64,000 nucleotides of DNA from Maribacter sedimenticola. Its GTDB lineage: Bacteria; Bacteroidota; Bacteroidia; Flavobacteriales; Flavobacteriaceae. The notes under the pieces were generated by a model that did no database searches, was not told the origin of the DNA, and worked only from the letters and a program-made list of their open reading frames with translations. The number at the start of each line of letters is the position of its first letter. Within the stretch, counting starts at the first letter, position 1. Positions 1 to 8,231 of this stretch are shown here, in pieces. The stretch spans positions 28,124-92,123 of the forward strand of contig NZ_FZNV01000011.1 in the NCBI RefSeq assembly GCF_900188415.1. The letters run 5' to 3'. Position numbers and translations under genes: made by a program.

Positions 1-605
1 AGATTTGGAGCTGAACTAATGTCGAGTGAATACAAATCATTATTACTCATATGTAAAACCTCTAACGACTCACTAGAAATACTAAAAGTTTCAAAATAAT
101 TCCAAGACAAATCCAAGTCTTTTAATTCACCCAATTCTGATAATCCAACGACTGAATTCATTTCATTAGCAGTCAAATCAAGTAAAACTAGTTTACTATT
201 GTTGCTAATATCAATACTTAACAATTTATTCCCCGCAAGATTTAACGTATCCAAATTTAAATTATCACTTAAATCAATTTGTGCTATATCATGTTGGGTG
301 GCAATTAATTTTCTTAAACTGGTAAAGCCTTCTATTCCTGTTAAATCAGTAATAGCTCCATATTCTAGATTGCTTAAGTCAAGGGTAGTTATTCCTTCAG
401 CATCACTGCTTAGCATTTGCTGATTTATAATACCATCAGAATCTACACCTGTTTTTATAAGTATCGCTTCAAAACTTGAATCGGGTATGCTTACATAAGC
501 ACGATTAAAACCCGCAATATTATCATCATTTGAGCATGAAACTGTACTACCCATCAATACTAATATGGAAAAATATGTTAGTAAAATTTGGTTTGATTTT
601 TTCAT
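1..605 (-). CDS. Leucine-rich-repeat lipoprotein (3' end outside window)
   Basis: Reading leftward from the ATG at 605, the frame stays open to the window edge, so the C-terminus is missing. The product starts MKKSNQILL, has a hydrophobic segment and then TVSCSNDD, a Bacteroidota lipoprotein signal with an SC-polar/acidic export motif. From about residue 70 come leucine-rich repeats of about 21 residues (for example LTTLDLSNLEYG, LDTLNLAGNKL, LVLLDLTANEM, LKDLDLSWNYF, LEVLHMSNNDL). LRR lipoproteins of this kind are usually surface-exposed and mediate binding; no catalytic motif is seen. The start lies one base past the stop of the DJ-1-like gene at 607, so the two are probably co-transcribed and translationally coupled. 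Confidence 0.85.
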   Translation of the reverse strand, partial: MKKSNQILLTYFSILVLMGSTVSCSNDDNIAGFNRAYVSIPDSSFEAILIKTGVDSDGIINQQMLSSDAEGITTLDLSNLEYGAITDLTGIEGFTSLRKLIATQHDIAQIDLSDNLNLDTLNLAGNKLLSIDISNNSKLVLLDLTANEMNSVVGLSELGELKDLDLSWNYFETFSISSESLEVLHMSNNDLYSLDISSAPN

Positions 606-606
606 T

Positions 607-1731
607 TTATTGACTGACTTGTCGATTATTTAAATTTTCTATTATTTTTAATGCTACATCTTTAGATGATAAATAATTTTGACCTGTAATTACATTTCCT
701 TGTACCTCTACATGTACCGAGTTTCTAGGAGAATATTTAAATATCCCACCTCTTTCTTCTATGGTCTTTTGAATTAAAAAAGGGAATTGCTTAAAATATT
801 CAGCACCCTCTTTTTCATAAGCTTCTGGGTATCCACTAATTATTTTATTATTTACCAAGTACTTCCCATCTTTTGTTTTTAAATTAACAATACCAGCCGT
901 TCCATGACATACTGAAGAGACAATACCATTATATTCTTCAAAAATGGTCATTGTTATTTTTTGAATTTCTTTATTCTTAGGCACATCATACATTGCACTT
1001 CCACCTCCGATATAATGAACCGCTTTATAATCTTTTGCAATAATTTCTTTAGGCTTTTTGGTGTGTTTTAATGCATACATAAAGTCTTCACTGTAAAGCA
1101 GTTTTTTTTGGAGTGCGTCAGATGTATTAATATAAGCTAGTGGAATACTACCCCCATTCGGACTAACGAAGTCCACAGTAAACCCTTCCTTTTTAAACGT
1201 ATCATAAGCATTAACAATTTCAGAGAAACTATTACCCGTTGGAAGTTTAGTTGTTCCATGGAATGAGGCATTGGATACTATAAATAATATTTTATCACCA
1301 TTTTGGTTACTTTTTTCACTACTAGCAGTTTTGCTAATAATTTTCCACTCGTTTTCAATTTTTTTTAAAAGAAACAAATCAATGTATCTTAAACCACTCT
1401 TAGGGATAATAATTTCTGCTTTTGCAGTAGCAACACCTTCAAAGTTGTCAATCGATAAAATGTTACCTATTCTTCCCGTAAACTCCCCTTCTTTTTTATT
1501 TTTATACCAACTTGCATATTCTTTGGCTGGAACGGTCCAAAGTGTTTTGTCATTTTTTTCTAAATACAGATTTGCTTTGGTATAAAATGCTTTTTTAATA
1601 AGGGCAGATCTATTGTAAGAAGTACCATTTATATAATTTAAAAGCGTGTTTTCTATTTTAGATACTTCCGTTTGTGCAAAAACTGAAGCGTTTAACATTA
1701 GAAATCCGATGAATAAAAGAAAATGTTTCAT
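607..1731 (-). CDS. Secreted NTF2-like + DJ-1/PfpI two-domain protein
   Basis: The 374-residue product has a Sec signal peptide (residues 1-19, cleavage before Gln20), an N-terminal domain of about 120 residues resembling SnoaL/putative lumazine-binding NTF2-fold proteins, and a C-terminal DJ-1/PfpI domain (about 147-368). The nucleophile-elbow motif VCHGTAG places Cys275 next to His276, and Glu171 lies where family members keep an acidic partner. Related proteins are chaperones, glyoxalases or amidases; the substrate here cannot be told. It is followed at one base by the LRR lipoprotein gene. A single-domain relative lies at 11409-12161. The domain call is confident, the activity is not. Confidence 0.85.
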   Translation of the reverse strand: MKHFLLFIGFLMLNASVFAQTEVSKIENTLLNYINGTSYNRSALIKKAFYTKANLYLEKNDKTLWTVPAKEYASWYKNKKEGEFTGRIGNILSIDNFEGVATAKAEIIIPKSGLRYIDLFLLKKIENEWKIISKTASSEKSNQNGDKILFIVSNASFHGTTKLPTGNSFSEIVNAYDTFKKEGFTVDFVSPNGGSIPLAYINTSDALQKKLLYSEDFMYALKHTKKPKEIIAKDYKAVHYIGGGSAMYDVPKNKEIQKITMTIFEEYNGIVSSVCHGTAGIVNLKTKDGKYLVNNKIISGYPEAYEKEGAEYFKQFPFLIQKTIEERGGIFKYSPRNSVHVEVQGNVITGQNYLSSKDVALKIIENLNNRQVSQ

Positions 1732-1752
1732 ACGTATTTTTAGTACTGTTAA

Positions 1753-1851
1753 TTAAATGGATTCAAAAATTAAGGCTTGCCTATAGTCTCCAACAAATTC
1801 TGCTCCTTCTCTATAAAATACCCTTCTTGTTTCCATTTCTTTTTTAACCAT
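1753..1851 (-). CDS. Possible 32-residue ORF coupled to the epoxide hydrolase-like gene
   Basis: An ATG at 1851 overlaps the last 8 bases of the upstream hydrolase gene, an arrangement typical of translational coupling. The ORF encodes MVKKEMETRRVFYREGAE and continues to FESI, a charged peptide without signal or membrane segment; an alternative ATG lies at 1836. I recognise no family. It could be a genuine small protein or the remnant of a longer gene. The remaining DNA up to the gene ending at 607 shows no other feature. Confidence 0.35.
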   Translation of the reverse strand: MVKKEMETRRVFYREGAEFVGDYRQALIFESI

Positions 1852-2794
1852 TAAATTTTGCCAACCATTTTAAAATTGATTGATTAGTTTCATGTGGTAA
1901 CTCTTGTTGAATGTGATGGCCACACTCTAAACTAATCACATCCAAATTTGGAACAAAATCCTGTAGCCTTTCAAATTTTGGAATCATATCTAGATTACCA
2001 TAGATCATAAGTGTAGGCTGTTTGATGATTGGGTCTATATCTGCCAATACGTGCCAGTTTCGGTCAAGGTTTCTATACCAATTAATAGCGCCATTAAACC
2101 CAGAATTTTTAAATGCCGTTACAAATACAGACAAATCAACGTCGTTCATAATAGGCTCACCAAAAGGCTTTTCTGCTTTTGCAAGATTCATCATTAACAT
2201 TCCTGGTTCTGGTGGTGCAAGAGGCACATTCTTACGAAATAAATTACAAAGAAAGTTTTCTGCATGGTTCTCTAACACAGCATCTGCTACTCCTGGTTTT
2301 TTATTAAAATGAACAAAATAGAAATCTTCACCAAAAAACGCTTCCATAAACTGTATCCATGGTTTTTCACCTCGTTCTTGATAAGGAAGTGCAAGATTTA
2401 TGATTTTATTTACACGCTCTGGATGCAAGAGTGCAAGGTTCCATACTACATTTGCGCCCCAATCATGCCCCACAAAAACAGCATCTCTGTAGTTGTAATA
2501 ATCAAGTAAGGCCACTAAATCATCTGTTAAATGGGTTATATCATATGCCGTTACTTCTTTAGGGCGCGATGAATTGCCATATCCTCTTTGATTTGGAACA
2601 ATGACATGATAACCAGCTTTAGCAAGCGCTGGTATTTGATAACGCCAAGAAAAGGCATGTTCGGGAAAGCCATGACAAAGTACAATCGGATTACCAATAT
2701 TTTCTTTACCTGCTTCAAATACTTCTAACTCAATTCCATTTATTGAAATTATATTGGATTTGGGAAATTTTAAAGATTTAATTTCTTGTATCAT
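1844..2794 (-). CDS. Alpha/beta hydrolase, epoxide hydrolase-like
   Basis: The 316-residue protein has the epoxide hydrolase pattern: an oxyanion-hole motif HGFPEHAFSW (about residues 41-50) and the nucleophile elbow VGHDWGA with Asp111 rather than Ser. Asp at this position is seen in epoxide hydrolases and haloalkane dehalogenases; HGFP favours the former. A C-terminal CGHH supplies the probable catalytic His. There is no signal peptide, so it is cytoplasmic. The ATG at 2794 is preferred because it lies one base after the upstream stop; the frame extends to a TTG at 2815. It forms an operon with the hydrolase at 2796-3656, downstream of the conserved promoter module at 3775-3881. The substrate is unknown. 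Confidence 0.88.
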   Translation of the reverse strand: MIQEIKSLKFPKSNIISINGIELEVFEAGKENIGNPIVLCHGFPEHAFSWRYQIPALAKAGYHVIVPNQRGYGNSSRPKEVTAYDITHLTDDLVALLDYYNYRDAVFVGHDWGANVVWNLALLHPERVNKIINLALPYQERGEKPWIQFMEAFFGEDFYFVHFNKKPGVADAVLENHAENFLCNLFRKNVPLAPPEPGMLMMNLAKAEKPFGEPIMNDVDLSVFVTAFKNSGFNGAINWYRNLDRNWHVLADIDPIIKQPTLMIYGNLDMIPKFERLQDFVPNLDVISLECGHHIQQELPHETNQSILKWLAKFNG

Positions 2795-2795
2795 T

Positions 2796-3656
2796 TCAGT
2801 GCCTGTTTTTATCAATAATTAAATCTTCTATTTTTTTAAAATCCTTTGAATTTGGTACGTGTTTAGCCTCTACAATCAAAACAACTTCTTCTATAGTAGA
2901 AAATATTCGATTTGCTCTTTTAATCATTTTTTTTCCGGGAAACATGATGTCTTTTTCACAGGCAAAAATGGTAATCGGTGTTTTTATTCTATTTGCATCA
3001 TTTTTAGATAGCATTGGTAAAGGAGAAAAATCCATATTGCAGTATTGAAACGTAGAAGACATAAACTCTAATGCAAAATCATCGTATTCAGAAAAAAGTA
3101 CGTTCATTACCTTTTTAATGTGCTTTTGATTGTTAGTTTTTATAAACTTTTTTAATGGTAGGAACATTTTAAACAAACCTACAAGAGGATTACCATTAAC
3201 GATATAGACTGGTGCAATTAAGAAAACCTGTCTAATTGGTGTCTCGTTAAACTCCATTGCTTTTAAGCTGATCAAACCTCCAAAGGAAAAGCCTACCAGG
3301 GTCACGTCTTTCAGTCTTAGTTTTATGATTACTTCAATAAGCCATTTTCCATAATCTAAAGATTTCATGTCTAATCGATTCTCTGCACTTTTATTGGGCT
3401 GCGCTAAGACATCAATGGCATAGACACAATATTTTGAAGCTAGATTGGGGAAAGAATCTAAAATTTGTGGTGCACAACCTCCTGTGCCGTGAATCAGTAT
3501 TAATGGAGGGTTTTTAGTATCGCCAGTAATGATAACATTAGTGACTCCAAACTTTGTTTCTATAAATTTTTCTGAATATTCAATATTCAGCTCATTTAAC
3601 TTTTGATTGTAAAGGGATAAGATTTTTTCTTTTCCTTCTTTTGATTTGAAAAACAT
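2796..3656 (-). CDS. Alpha/beta hydrolase, Ser nucleophile
   Basis: A 286-residue alpha/beta hydrolase with oxyanion-hole LIHGTGG (about 54-60), nucleophile elbow VGFSFGG (Ser124), and a C-terminal ACEKD Asp and EAKH His completing the probable triad. There is no signal peptide. It is the first gene of the two-gene hydrolase operon and its ATG lies about 120 bp downstream of the TTTG core of the conserved module. A degenerate copy of its first codons lies at 4091-4168. The 5' leader contains the recurrent GAACAGT-ATG-type element also seen before several other genes in the window. The family is clear, the substrate is not. Confidence 0.85.
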   Translation of the reverse strand: MFFKSKEGKEKILSLYNQKLNELNIEYSEKFIETKFGVTNVIITGDTKNPPLILIHGTGGCAPQILDSFPNLASKYCVYAIDVLAQPNKSAENRLDMKSLDYGKWLIEVIIKLRLKDVTLVGFSFGGLISLKAMEFNETPIRQVFLIAPVYIVNGNPLVGLFKMFLPLKKFIKTNNQKHIKKVMNVLFSEYDDFALEFMSSTFQYCNMDFSPLPMLSKNDANRIKTPITIFACEKDIMFPGKKMIKRANRIFSTIEEVVLIVEAKHVPNSKDFKKIEDLIIDKNRH

Positions 3657-3774
3657 GTACTGTTCGTTTCTTGATTGATGATTATGATTGATGTATTTTG
3701 AATGTTATGACGAGGGATGATAGGTATTTGTTACACTTTAATTTTTATTATTAATAACTCAATTTTTGTTTCTA

Positions 3775-3881
3775 CAAATATCTATCAAGAAGCAATATGC
3801 TTCTAACCACTTATGAAGCCTTATGTATAAAGTTTGATGATAGATTGAAAATTATGACGCAGTTCTATAAATTATGATGCA
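3775..3881 (-). promoter_or_regulatory. Conserved AraC-type operator/promoter module, copy A
   Basis: On the plus strand, CAAATATC (3775-3782, reverse-complement core TTTG) is followed by TTATGAAGCC at 3811, TTATGACGCA at 3852 and TTATGATGCA at 3872. The same elements with identical spacing (36, 77 and 97 bp from the CAAA) occur at 13311-13417 and 36603-36709. A 20-bp direct-repeat spacing suits AraC-family half-sites. It points toward the hydrolase gene starting at 3656. No good -33 TTG is seen, which suits activator dependence (inference). Confidence 0.65.
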
Positions 3882-4090
3882 AACAAGCCTTTCTATTAAA
3901 TCTTAATTTAGTTTTCTGATTTTATCTACATTTTTACCAGTAGTTTATTTTTCAATGATTAGGTTTTCCAAATACCTCAGAGAAGTAGCTATTAAATTCT
4001 CTCGATTTTTTGCCTTTTCATTAAAAGAATCTAAAGTTGCTCTGTTTAATTTTCGGCCTTTTACTATTTTCACTTGGTTCAATTTAAAGA

Positions 4091-4168
4091 TCAGATGATA
4101 TCAGTCAGAAATAAGTGGTAGTTGTGGTTATTTTTTTTTAATTTTCTTTCTTTTGATTTGATAAACAT
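4091..4168 (-). pseudogene. Degenerate 5' fragment of a hydrolase paralogue plus leader
   Basis: The reverse strand from 4168 reads MFIKSKERKLKK and then stops, closely matching the MFFKSKEGKEKI start of the hydrolase at 3656. The preceding leader (ACTGTTCGTTTTTTGAT on the plus strand) also matches. Only about a dozen codons are recognisable, so this is a remnant of a duplicated gene start. A short open stretch at 3945-4082 without an ATG ends LENLIIEK, faintly like the IEDLIIDK end of the intact hydrolase. The rest of 3882-4246 shows no other gene; a TTCGACTGGGCTCAG repeat lies near 4188. Confidence 0.45.
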
Positions 4169-4246
4169 ACACTGTTCGTTTTTTGATGCTTCGACTGGGC
4201 TCAGCACGAGTTGATGATTTTTGAATTGATATACTATTTAGTCCAG

Positions 4247-5179
4247 CTAAATGGTGATGACTACATTTCCTCTTTTATGACCCATCTCCACATATTTATG
4301 CGCTTCAGCCATTTTTTCTAAAGGATATATGCTGTCAATAACAGGTCTAAGTTTCTCTTGTTCTGCTAAGCTTTTTAAATTTAAAAAAGCTTCTTTTGGT
4401 GTTAATGGAGTGCCATGATCTATGGATATGTATTTGCCATTCGAAGTCAATGCTTTTTTGCTCTTCTCTTTAAGTATCGATGATTTCGAATTGCCTACAG
4501 CATCAATCACATATTTATATGTTTCTAATTGTTTTTCAGCATTTTCTATCGTGTAGTCAATCACCTTATCACTTCCTAAAGAGGTTACTAATTCAAAATT
4601 TCGACTACTGCATACACTTGTAACATGAGCACCCTTATGCTTCGCCAATTGTATCGCCATTGTACCTATACTTCCTGACGCTCCATAGATTAAAATTTTG
4701 TCGTCCTTGTTAATACTGGTCTTTTTTAATAAATGAGAAGCAAGTAAACCACCATAAGGAATCGCAGCGGCTTCCTCAAAACTCAGATTTACAGGTTTTA
4801 GTGCCAGATTCCAATCTTCGGGTAAACAGATATATTCTGCGTAAGAACCAAAACGACGTTTGGTAGGCGAGATAGAACCATAAGCAAAAACCTCATCACC
4901 AATTTCAAACAATGTTACATCTTTACCTTTACGCTCCACAACACCAGCTGTTACCATCCCCAATACAGGGTTTCTTGGACGACCAAAACCAAATATGAGT
5001 TGGAGTATAAGTTTAGGAATGAAAGGTTCATTCATTCTCCGAATAAGAACATCGCTTGTGGTAACTGAAGTTGCATGTATTTTTATAAGTACTTCATTAG
5101 CTTTTGCTATTGGTTTTTTAACATTACTTAGCACCAGGTTTTCTACTTCTCCATATTTTAGACATTCTATTGCTTTCAT
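4247..5179 (-). CDS. MDR-family NAD(P)-dependent oxidoreductase, quinone oxidoreductase-like
   Basis: The 310-residue medium-chain dehydrogenase/reductase has an N-terminal GroES-like domain (MKAIECLKYGEVENL onward) and a Rossmann domain with the nucleotide motif YGASGSIGTMAIQLAK, in which the S-G-S form is typical of NADPH:quinone oxidoreductases and related enoyl reductases. The catalytic zinc ligands of alcohol dehydrogenases are not evident, so a zinc-free reductase is likely. The ATG at 5179 was chosen over an upstream TTG at 5200 because family members begin MKA. It stands alone, with about 85 bp upstream and degenerate sequence downstream. Substrate unknown. Confidence 0.87.
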   Translation of the reverse strand: MKAIECLKYGEVENLVLSNVKKPIAKANEVLIKIHATSVTTSDVLIRRMNEPFIPKLILQLIFGFGRPRNPVLGMVTAGVVERKGKDVTLFEIGDEVFAYGSISPTKRRFGSYAEYICLPEDWNLALKPVNLSFEEAAAIPYGGLLASHLLKKTSINKDDKILIYGASGSIGTMAIQLAKHKGAHVTSVCSSRNFELVTSLGSDKVIDYTIENAEKQLETYKYVIDAVGNSKSSILKEKSKKALTSNGKYISIDHGTPLTPKEAFLNLKSLAEQEKLRPVIDSIYPLEKMAEAHKYVEMGHKRGNVVITI

Positions 5180-5264
5180 AATTGTTTTTGTTAACAGCAA
5201 AGTTGGTTAAAATGTGGTTTACAAAAGTTCGTATTTTGAAATTGGAACAAACCTTTGCTTTTCG

Positions 5265-6170
5265 TTATTCCTTTTTAAGAGCATAGATAACTTCTGCATC
5301 TACCCAAAATATATCTACATTTTCAAAATCGTCTGATCCTACATTTCTACTAAAGAAAAGGTATTTACCGTCTGGTGTTATACTAGCAGAAGCTTCCCAA
5401 GCGTTGGTGTTTATTTTATCTCCCAAATTAATTCCATCGCCCCAAGTACCATCACTTTGTTTAAAACTGATATAAATATCAGAGTCTCCAAAACCATCTT
5501 CCCTTTTAGCATCAAATAATAAATACGATTCATCTGGTGCTATAAAAGGATGGCTCAAAAAGGTTCCTGTATTTATTTCTTTAGGCAAAGCGATAGGTTC
5601 CTCATGCTTTCCATCTATTAAACGCGAATAGCGAATTGGAAACGTTGAATCATTCTCTTTATAGGTGTCAAAATAGTAGGTCCCATTTGAAGACGATGAA
5701 AGGCGCATAATATACATAGAATCATTACTTACAGTAGGAGGTTCTAGTTTTTGTAATTCTGACCATCCAGCTTCTGTTCTTTTTAGATACCTGTCACCTA
5801 AATGCATGGTTTGTCCATCTGGAGCTATTACGGGTCTTCCTATCCATGGAGATGCTATTTCAGATTTTTCCCATTTCCCATTTGTTTCGTTGTATTTGTA
5901 TTCGTAAAAAGCTGATTTTTTATTTTCTTCGCCTCTTCTAATAAAATAAAACGCTTTCATATCTGGGGTGAATGCACTATTGACTTCATACAAATCTGTA
6001 GATACCAGACCTGGAGCAAATGGTATAGGCGTTAATCCTGGTGGATTTTGACCCAGATATGGGTTTTCTATAGATAAAGAATCATTTTCTTTTGCATTCG
6101 AATTATCAGTTTTACAAGCACTTAAGAATATTATTAATAATACTGAGAGTTTAATTATGAGATTTTTCAT
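5265..6170 (-). CDS. PD40/TolB-like beta-propeller lipoprotein
   Basis: The 301-residue protein begins with a lipoprotein signal (LLIIFLSACKTDN, Cys19). The body has WD40-like PD40 blades: FTPDMKAFYFIRRG, IAPDGQTMHLG, IAPDESYLLFDAKR with GFGDSDIYISF, and ITPDGKYLFFSR ending in VDIFWVDAEVI. In Bacteroidota such exported propellers are of largely unknown function and are often near hydrolases. It is followed 13 bp after the stop of the metallo-beta-lactamase-like lipoprotein gene, so the two are likely co-transcribed. A decayed C-terminal piece of a relative lies at 7230-7358. Confidence 0.85.
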   Translation of the reverse strand: MKNLIIKLSVLLIIFLSACKTDNSNAKENDSLSIENPYLGQNPPGLTPIPFAPGLVSTDLYEVNSAFTPDMKAFYFIRRGEENKKSAFYEYKYNETNGKWEKSEIASPWIGRPVIAPDGQTMHLGDRYLKRTEAGWSELQKLEPPTVSNDSMYIMRLSSSSNGTYYFDTYKENDSTFPIRYSRLIDGKHEEPIALPKEINTGTFLSHPFIAPDESYLLFDAKREDGFGDSDIYISFKQSDGTWGDGINLGDKINTNAWEASASITPDGKYLFFSRNVGSDDFENVDIFWVDAEVIYALKKE

Positions 6171-6183
6171 TTCTTAGGATGTT

Positions 6184-7083
6184 TTAATCGACGGGATATA
6201 TTATAAAGCTATCATGAATTTTCTTTGTGGTTGTATCTCCTAATTTTGTAAGAGCTCGTGAAAGTTCTTTTAATGTGAGCACACTTAACGGAAGTTGGTG
6301 TTCTTTAGGCTGGTAACTAGTTCCCATGGGGTAATCAACACCAGCTGTTTGAGTCATTTCAATGTGATTTCCAAGTATGGTTGAAACCTCATTAATGTCG
6401 GTGAATTTTACAAGTCTTTCAATACTCATTTTAAAAGCATTCCAATCATTTATGTATAGTCTACCAGGATAAAAGGTGTCTCCAGTCAAGAGAATTTTAG
6501 TGGAAGTATCATAAACCGCAATTGAAGAAGCTTGGTGTCCAGGAATTGGTATTATCTTCATCATGCGATTCCCTAAATCATAATCTACAATTTCTTCGGG
6601 CCAGTTTGAAATCTTAAAAAAATCTTGTACATCTTTAACCTCAAGGTCGATTACAGAAGTGTTCGGTTTTCCTTTGAATTGTCCATCGCCAGCATAGTGG
6701 TCTCCATGCTTATGAGTATGAGCAACTATTAATTCAACTTCTCCATTCTTTTTAGACCAGTCGTTAATAATTGTATTTACAGTTTCATAAAGCGGAAAAA
6801 TATCATCTTCTTGAGTAGCTCCAGTATCCATTAATAGCGCTTTGTTCTCACCAAAAAACAGAAACATAAAAGGTGCTTCGTAATTTGTACACCTGTTTTG
6901 ACGTAAAATATACGTACAGCTATTATACTTAACGACCTGAATTGGTGGGTCAATATTATCATCACAGTTTTCAGAGCCATGAATCCAATTTTGCACACTT
7001 AAATCAACAGTTTCTTCGATTGATGGTTGGCATGACAAAATCAAAATTAGTATTGATAATAAGATTGTGATTTTTATTTTCAT
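6184..7083 (-). CDS. Metallo-beta-lactamase-fold lipoprotein
   Basis: The 299-residue protein has a lipoprotein signal (ILILILSCQPS, Cys18) and a metallo-beta-lactamase fold. The HxHxDH zinc motif is THKHGDH (His124, His126, Asp128, His129), followed by GHQASSIAVYD, TGDTFYPG and GNHIEMT, which supply the remaining probable metal ligands. MBL-fold proteins include hydrolases of lactones, thioesters and beta-lactams; nothing here singles out a substrate. It is probably membrane-tethered outside the cytoplasm. It is transcribed just ahead of the PD40 lipoprotein. Upstream lies a foldback repeat and a pseudogene fragment rather than a coupled gene. Confidence 0.87.
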   Translation of the reverse strand: MKIKITILLSILILILSCQPSIEETVDLSVQNWIHGSENCDDNIDPPIQVVKYNSCTYILRQNRCTNYEAPFMFLFFGENKALLMDTGATQEDDIFPLYETVNTIINDWSKKNGEVELIVAHTHKHGDHYAGDGQFKGKPNTSVIDLEVKDVQDFFKISNWPEEIVDYDLGNRMMKIIPIPGHQASSIAVYDTSTKILLTGDTFYPGRLYINDWNAFKMSIERLVKFTDINEVSTILGNHIEMTQTAGVDYPMGTSYQPKEHQLPLSVLTLKELSRALTKLGDTTTKKIHDSFIIYPVD

Positions 7084-7102
7084 ATGCTGGTCTATATTGG
7101 CT

Positions 7103-7180
7103 TTAACGTTCTGGCTATGAGTGATGCGGGCTCAGAAATTCAGGGAATTTCGGGCTGCGCACTAAGCAAGTGCAGTTTAT
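7103..7180. repeat. Foldback intergenic repeat, half element (R1)
   Basis: AACGTTCTGGCTATGAGT here matches the outer arm AACGATTTCGGCTATGAGT of the repeat at 9341-9458. No convincing complementary arm is found close by; a possible TTATAGC arm lies near 7365. It is probably a degraded member of the family that separates the genes between 7.1 and 12.2 kb. Confidence 0.4.
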
Positions 7181-7229
7181 TTTATTTTTTTCATTTGATT
7201 GTATTTATAATTTAGTTCTTTGTCAAATA

Positions 7230-7358
7230 TTAAATTTCAGGATTAATTGATCTTAATCTCTCTATATCCTTTGCACCTATCCAATAGATGTTTGATAATC
7301 CACTCTGCTCCTTATATCTATTAAAAAATAAATATTTACCATAAGATATATGTGACTT
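7230..7358 (-). pseudogene. C-terminal remnant of a PD40-family protein
   Basis: The reverse strand encodes a 42-codon open stretch without a start codon. It reads YGKYLFFNRYKEQSG, then NIYWIGAKDIERLR, and stops after NPEI. This matches the C-terminus of the PD40 lipoprotein at 5265-6170 (DGKYLFFSR, DIFWVDAEVI). The upstream part is gone; the frame is closed by a TAG at 7359. It is a truncated relic of a second PD40 gene in the cassette-like region. The rest of 7084-7434 holds only the R1 repeat half. Confidence 0.7.
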
Positions 7359-7434
7359 CTAACGCTTAAGATTATAGCTTAAAAATTCATACCAACGTAA
7401 CCAATTTTGTCCAAAGCACAGAGAGTTGTTTTTA

Positions 7435-8004
7435 CTAAAACCTATACCCTATACGCAAGTGCATGTTTAATTCCATTTCACTTTTGTTCTTTAAATAACC
7501 AGCGCGTTTAGCAAATGTGTAACTAAATCCTGCGCCAAGACCTGCTTCATAATTAAAGTGTTTCCCTATATTTCTTCTAATTCCCCAAGTGGGTATAATC
7601 GAAAAATCACTTACCACAGGAGCATCGTCAGTATTGAATAAGACAAACCAATCTGGATGATAACCCATTTTTAAAGCAAAAAAGTTGCCACTATTCCCAT
7701 CAATTCTTTTTGAGTTTTTTGAACGTTTTTCGAGGTTATAATAAAATCTTGGCTCCACAACTATTACAGGTGTTAGTAGAAATGGAGAATCATAATCATC
7801 GTAAAAAGTAGTTTCCCAAATACCAAAATCAAAACCAATCTCTGTTCTCAGTGCAATGGCATTTGATAGTTTTGCCTCATTATATGCCCAGATTCCTAGA
7901 ACTCCAGTTTGTAATCCGAATGTTGATTTTTCTACACTTGTGTTTTGAGCTTTGGCGATTAATGTTAGTCCGCACAAAGTCAAGGTAATTAAAGTTTTTT
8001 TCAT
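7435..8004 (-). CDS. Outer-membrane beta-barrel protein
   Basis: The 189-residue protein has a signal peptide (MKKTLITLTLCGLTLIAKAQ) and alternating-residue beta strands such as LRTEIGFDFGIWE, VEPRFYYNLEKR and NYEAGLGAGFSYTF. It ends in a barrel-closing strand LRIGYRF with a terminal aromatic residue. It resembles small PorT/OmpW-like barrels of unknown role. It is monocistronic as far as visible; the 227 bp upstream (8005-8231) contains repeated TGATTGATTGAT-type leader sequence but no other gene. No specific family name can be assigned. Confidence 0.75.
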   Translation of the reverse strand: MKKTLITLTLCGLTLIAKAQNTSVEKSTFGLQTGVLGIWAYNEAKLSNAIALRTEIGFDFGIWETTFYDDYDSPFLLTPVIVVEPRFYYNLEKRSKNSKRIDGNSGNFFALKMGYHPDWFVLFNTDDAPVVSDFSIIPTWGIRRNIGKHFNYEAGLGAGFSYTFAKRAGYLKNKSEMELNMHLRIGYRF

Positions 8005-8231
8005 GATGATGTTTTTTTGATTAATGATGATTATTGATTGATTGATATTTGTATGAAGTTTACCTTCTTGAAAAAGTAGAATTAAATAATAGTTTTAGTT
8101 ATTTTGTTTTTTTGAAATGCTTCCGTTCGCTTTATTTGTTCTTCGAGATTCCATTCAAAATCAACTCTATTCTTTCAAAATAAAAAGATTGAATCGAATC
8201 CGATTTTAGTTCTTTGCTGGATGTAGTGCTA

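Noticed and set aside
4186..4207. CTTCGACTGGGCTCAGCACG sequence as a specific regulatory site
   Set aside because: TTCGACT-x-x-GCTCAG sequences are dispersed repeats in many bacterial genomes; nothing here ties it to a gene.
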